Assembly (NCBI GenBank): GCA_044507695.1
Contig: JBIQJD010000005.1
Coordinates: 186,001 to 250,000 of the forward strand
Direction of reading: 5' to 3'
From: JBIQJD01 sp044507695
Lineage (GTDB): Bacteria > Bacteroidota > Ignavibacteria > Ignavibacteriales > Ignavibacteriaceae
Length of the DNA stretch: 64,000 nt
In this document: positions 63,195-64,000 of the stretch, piece after piece
How the letters are laid out: every line of letters begins with the position of its first letter
Position numbering within the stretch: position 1 is the stretch's first letter
Notes under the pieces: model-generated
Told to the model about the DNA's origin: nothing
Databases searched by the model: none
The model's input: the letters and a program-made list of their open reading frames with translations, nothing else
Position numbers and translations under genes: made by a program

Positions 63195-64000
63195 ACTATC
63201 TCATAAGATGCAGCAGGTTTGAATCCATTAACAAGTGTTTCAACTTCATTGCCGAGTATATCATAAACTTTAAGACTCACAATGGTTTGTTTAGGAATTT
63301 CAAATTTAATTATCGTTCTCGGATTGAAAGGGTTGGGATAGTTTTGTAATAATTCAAATGAATAACCTGAGATTTCCACAGGAAAAGAAGTTGAATCAAT
63401 TCCAATCTTAGTTGTATCAATTCCAATCGTAGTTGTATCCATTCCAATCTTAATTAATTCTTCCGTTCTGGAGTATTTTTTATTGTATATTTCAACCGGA
63501 CCTATAGTATTAGCAGTTACATAGGTTGGACTTCGATAGGGAAAAGTGAGTTCTAAATATTGCATATCATAGTGTTCGTTTGAAAATTTGATTGTTTTAC
63601 TAATCCAGGACAAACAATCCCAATTATTACACTCCGGAACTTTTAAAGATGCATCATAACATATATTAGCCGATGCAATATCCGGTGAGTTAGATATATA
63701 AAATTTATTATCTTGACAAAGCCAGTACTCCTTTGAAGAAGTCACGTTTTCTACATTAAAATATGTAAGAGTAATTTCTCTAAATCCATTATCCATTATT
63801 TGTTTTACTTTTCTTATAACTTTTTGACTAGAATCATTATTTATCTCATAAACAAATTGTTGTCCGATATCGAGCGGAAAATAAGCTGTAGCAGTATCAA
63901 CCGGAATTTTAATTATTGTATCACCAAATACTTCTGCCTTTAAAAAATAACATTGCCGGAAGTCAGTACAGTTGTCTGGAGATTTTCTTGATGTCCATAA
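63101..64000 (-). CDS. T9SS-exported protein, 3' part (runs off the window)
   Basis: The frame is open from the stop at 63101 to the last base (299 residues shown). The in-frame ATG at 63796 is not the start, because coding similarity continues upstream: TATAYFPLDIGQQFVYEINN, matching the FPLNIGNKWYY domain of the propeller protein. Then comes a short repeat of IGIDTTK units (about 165-185 of the visible part) and a full sorting domain LLQNYPNPFNPRTIIKFEI through KKLVLMK. The N-terminus lies beyond the window. Confidence 0.9.
   Translation of the reverse strand, partial: LWTSRKSPDNCTDFRQCYFLKAEVFGDTIIKIPVDTATAYFPLDIGQQFVYEINNDSSQKVIRKVKQIMDNGFREITLTYFNVENVTSSKEYWLCQDNKFYISNSPDIASANICYDASLKVPECNNWDCLSWISKTIKFSNEHYDMQYLELTFPYRSPTYVTANTIGPVEIYNKKYSRTEELIKIGMDTTTIGIDTTKIGIDSTSFPVEISGYSFELLQNYPNPFNPRTIIKFEIPKQTIVSLKVYDILGNEVETLVNGFKPAASYEIVFDGSNLSSGVYFYKIEAGEFVETKKLVLMK
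63396..63458 (-). repeat. Three 21-base tandem repeats in coding sequence
   Basis: Three head-to-tail 21-base units (63396-63416, 63417-63437, 63438-63458) encode the heptads IGMDTTT, IGIDTTK and IGIDSTS. They sit just before the sorting domain and probably form a linker of variable length. Confidence 0.85.

Noticed and set aside
1..64000. tRNA, rRNA, tmRNA or transposase genes
   Set aside because: No cloverleaf with a T-loop GGTTCGAATCC-type block, no rRNA block and no transposase-like frame could be found by eye.

Overview
The window comes from an AT-rich chromosome of a Bacteroidota/Chlorobi-group bacterium, most likely of the Ignavibacteria. The evidence is several secreted proteins ending in type IX secretion (T9SS) sorting domains of the form YPNPFNPxTxIxY...KKLVLMK, PorV- and GWxTD-family proteins, a SusC-like TonB receptor, an F-type ATPase locus without beta and epsilon genes, and a menaquinone-type (MqnA-like) binding-protein candidate. 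This placement is an inference from gene families; there is no rRNA gene, and I found no tRNA.

Layout. 1-3394 (minus) is the N-terminal part of a giant secreted, repeat-rich surface protein, preceded by an RNA leader with two segments competing for one partner. 4492-9199 (plus) is a small catabolic/housekeeping group: adenosine deaminase, a small unknown protein, an orphan urocanase and a short 3-phosphoglycerate dehydrogenase. From about 9250 to the end every gene is on the minus strand. 10065-22971 is a compact block read from lpxL-like acyltransferase through heptosyltransferase-like, tsaC, M23 peptidase, bactofilin, atpZ-I-B-E-F-H-A-G, ffh, rpsP, khpA, rimM, trmD and rplS, closed by an intrinsic terminator at 10010-10037. 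23127-33974 is a cell-surface module: T9SS-exported sialidase-like protein, TonB-dependent receptor, a 1173-residue secreted protein with calcium-loop-like sequences, a PorV-family barrel and a GWxTD protein. 34118-44990 holds serA, thioredoxin, a FabL-like enoyl reductase, dnaE, dut, a flippase, nadC, a thioesterase and accA.

44993-59225 is an exopolysaccharide/O-antigen locus with Wzz, Wzy and Wzx proteins, several glycosyltransferases, a sugar formyltransferase-like enzyme, a polysaccharide deacetylase and a polyprenyl-phosphate glycosylphosphotransferase. It is interrupted by a 115-bp tandem repeat array containing a 100-N assembly gap and by a GxxExxY gene. Next to the interruption lies an unusual fusion of a glycosyltransferase with a polyprenyl phosphotransferase that has lost its catalytic middle. 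59442-64000 carries two T9SS-exported proteins sharing a 94-nt identical 3' end; the first contains two sets of seven YCF48-type repeats, i.e. probably two seven-bladed propellers.

The most unusual items are the two-state leader RNA at 3473-3561, the 115-bp repeat array with GxxExxY, the truncated glycosyltransferase fusion, and the surface-protein module. Functions are from motif recognition by eye; no database search or folding program was run.
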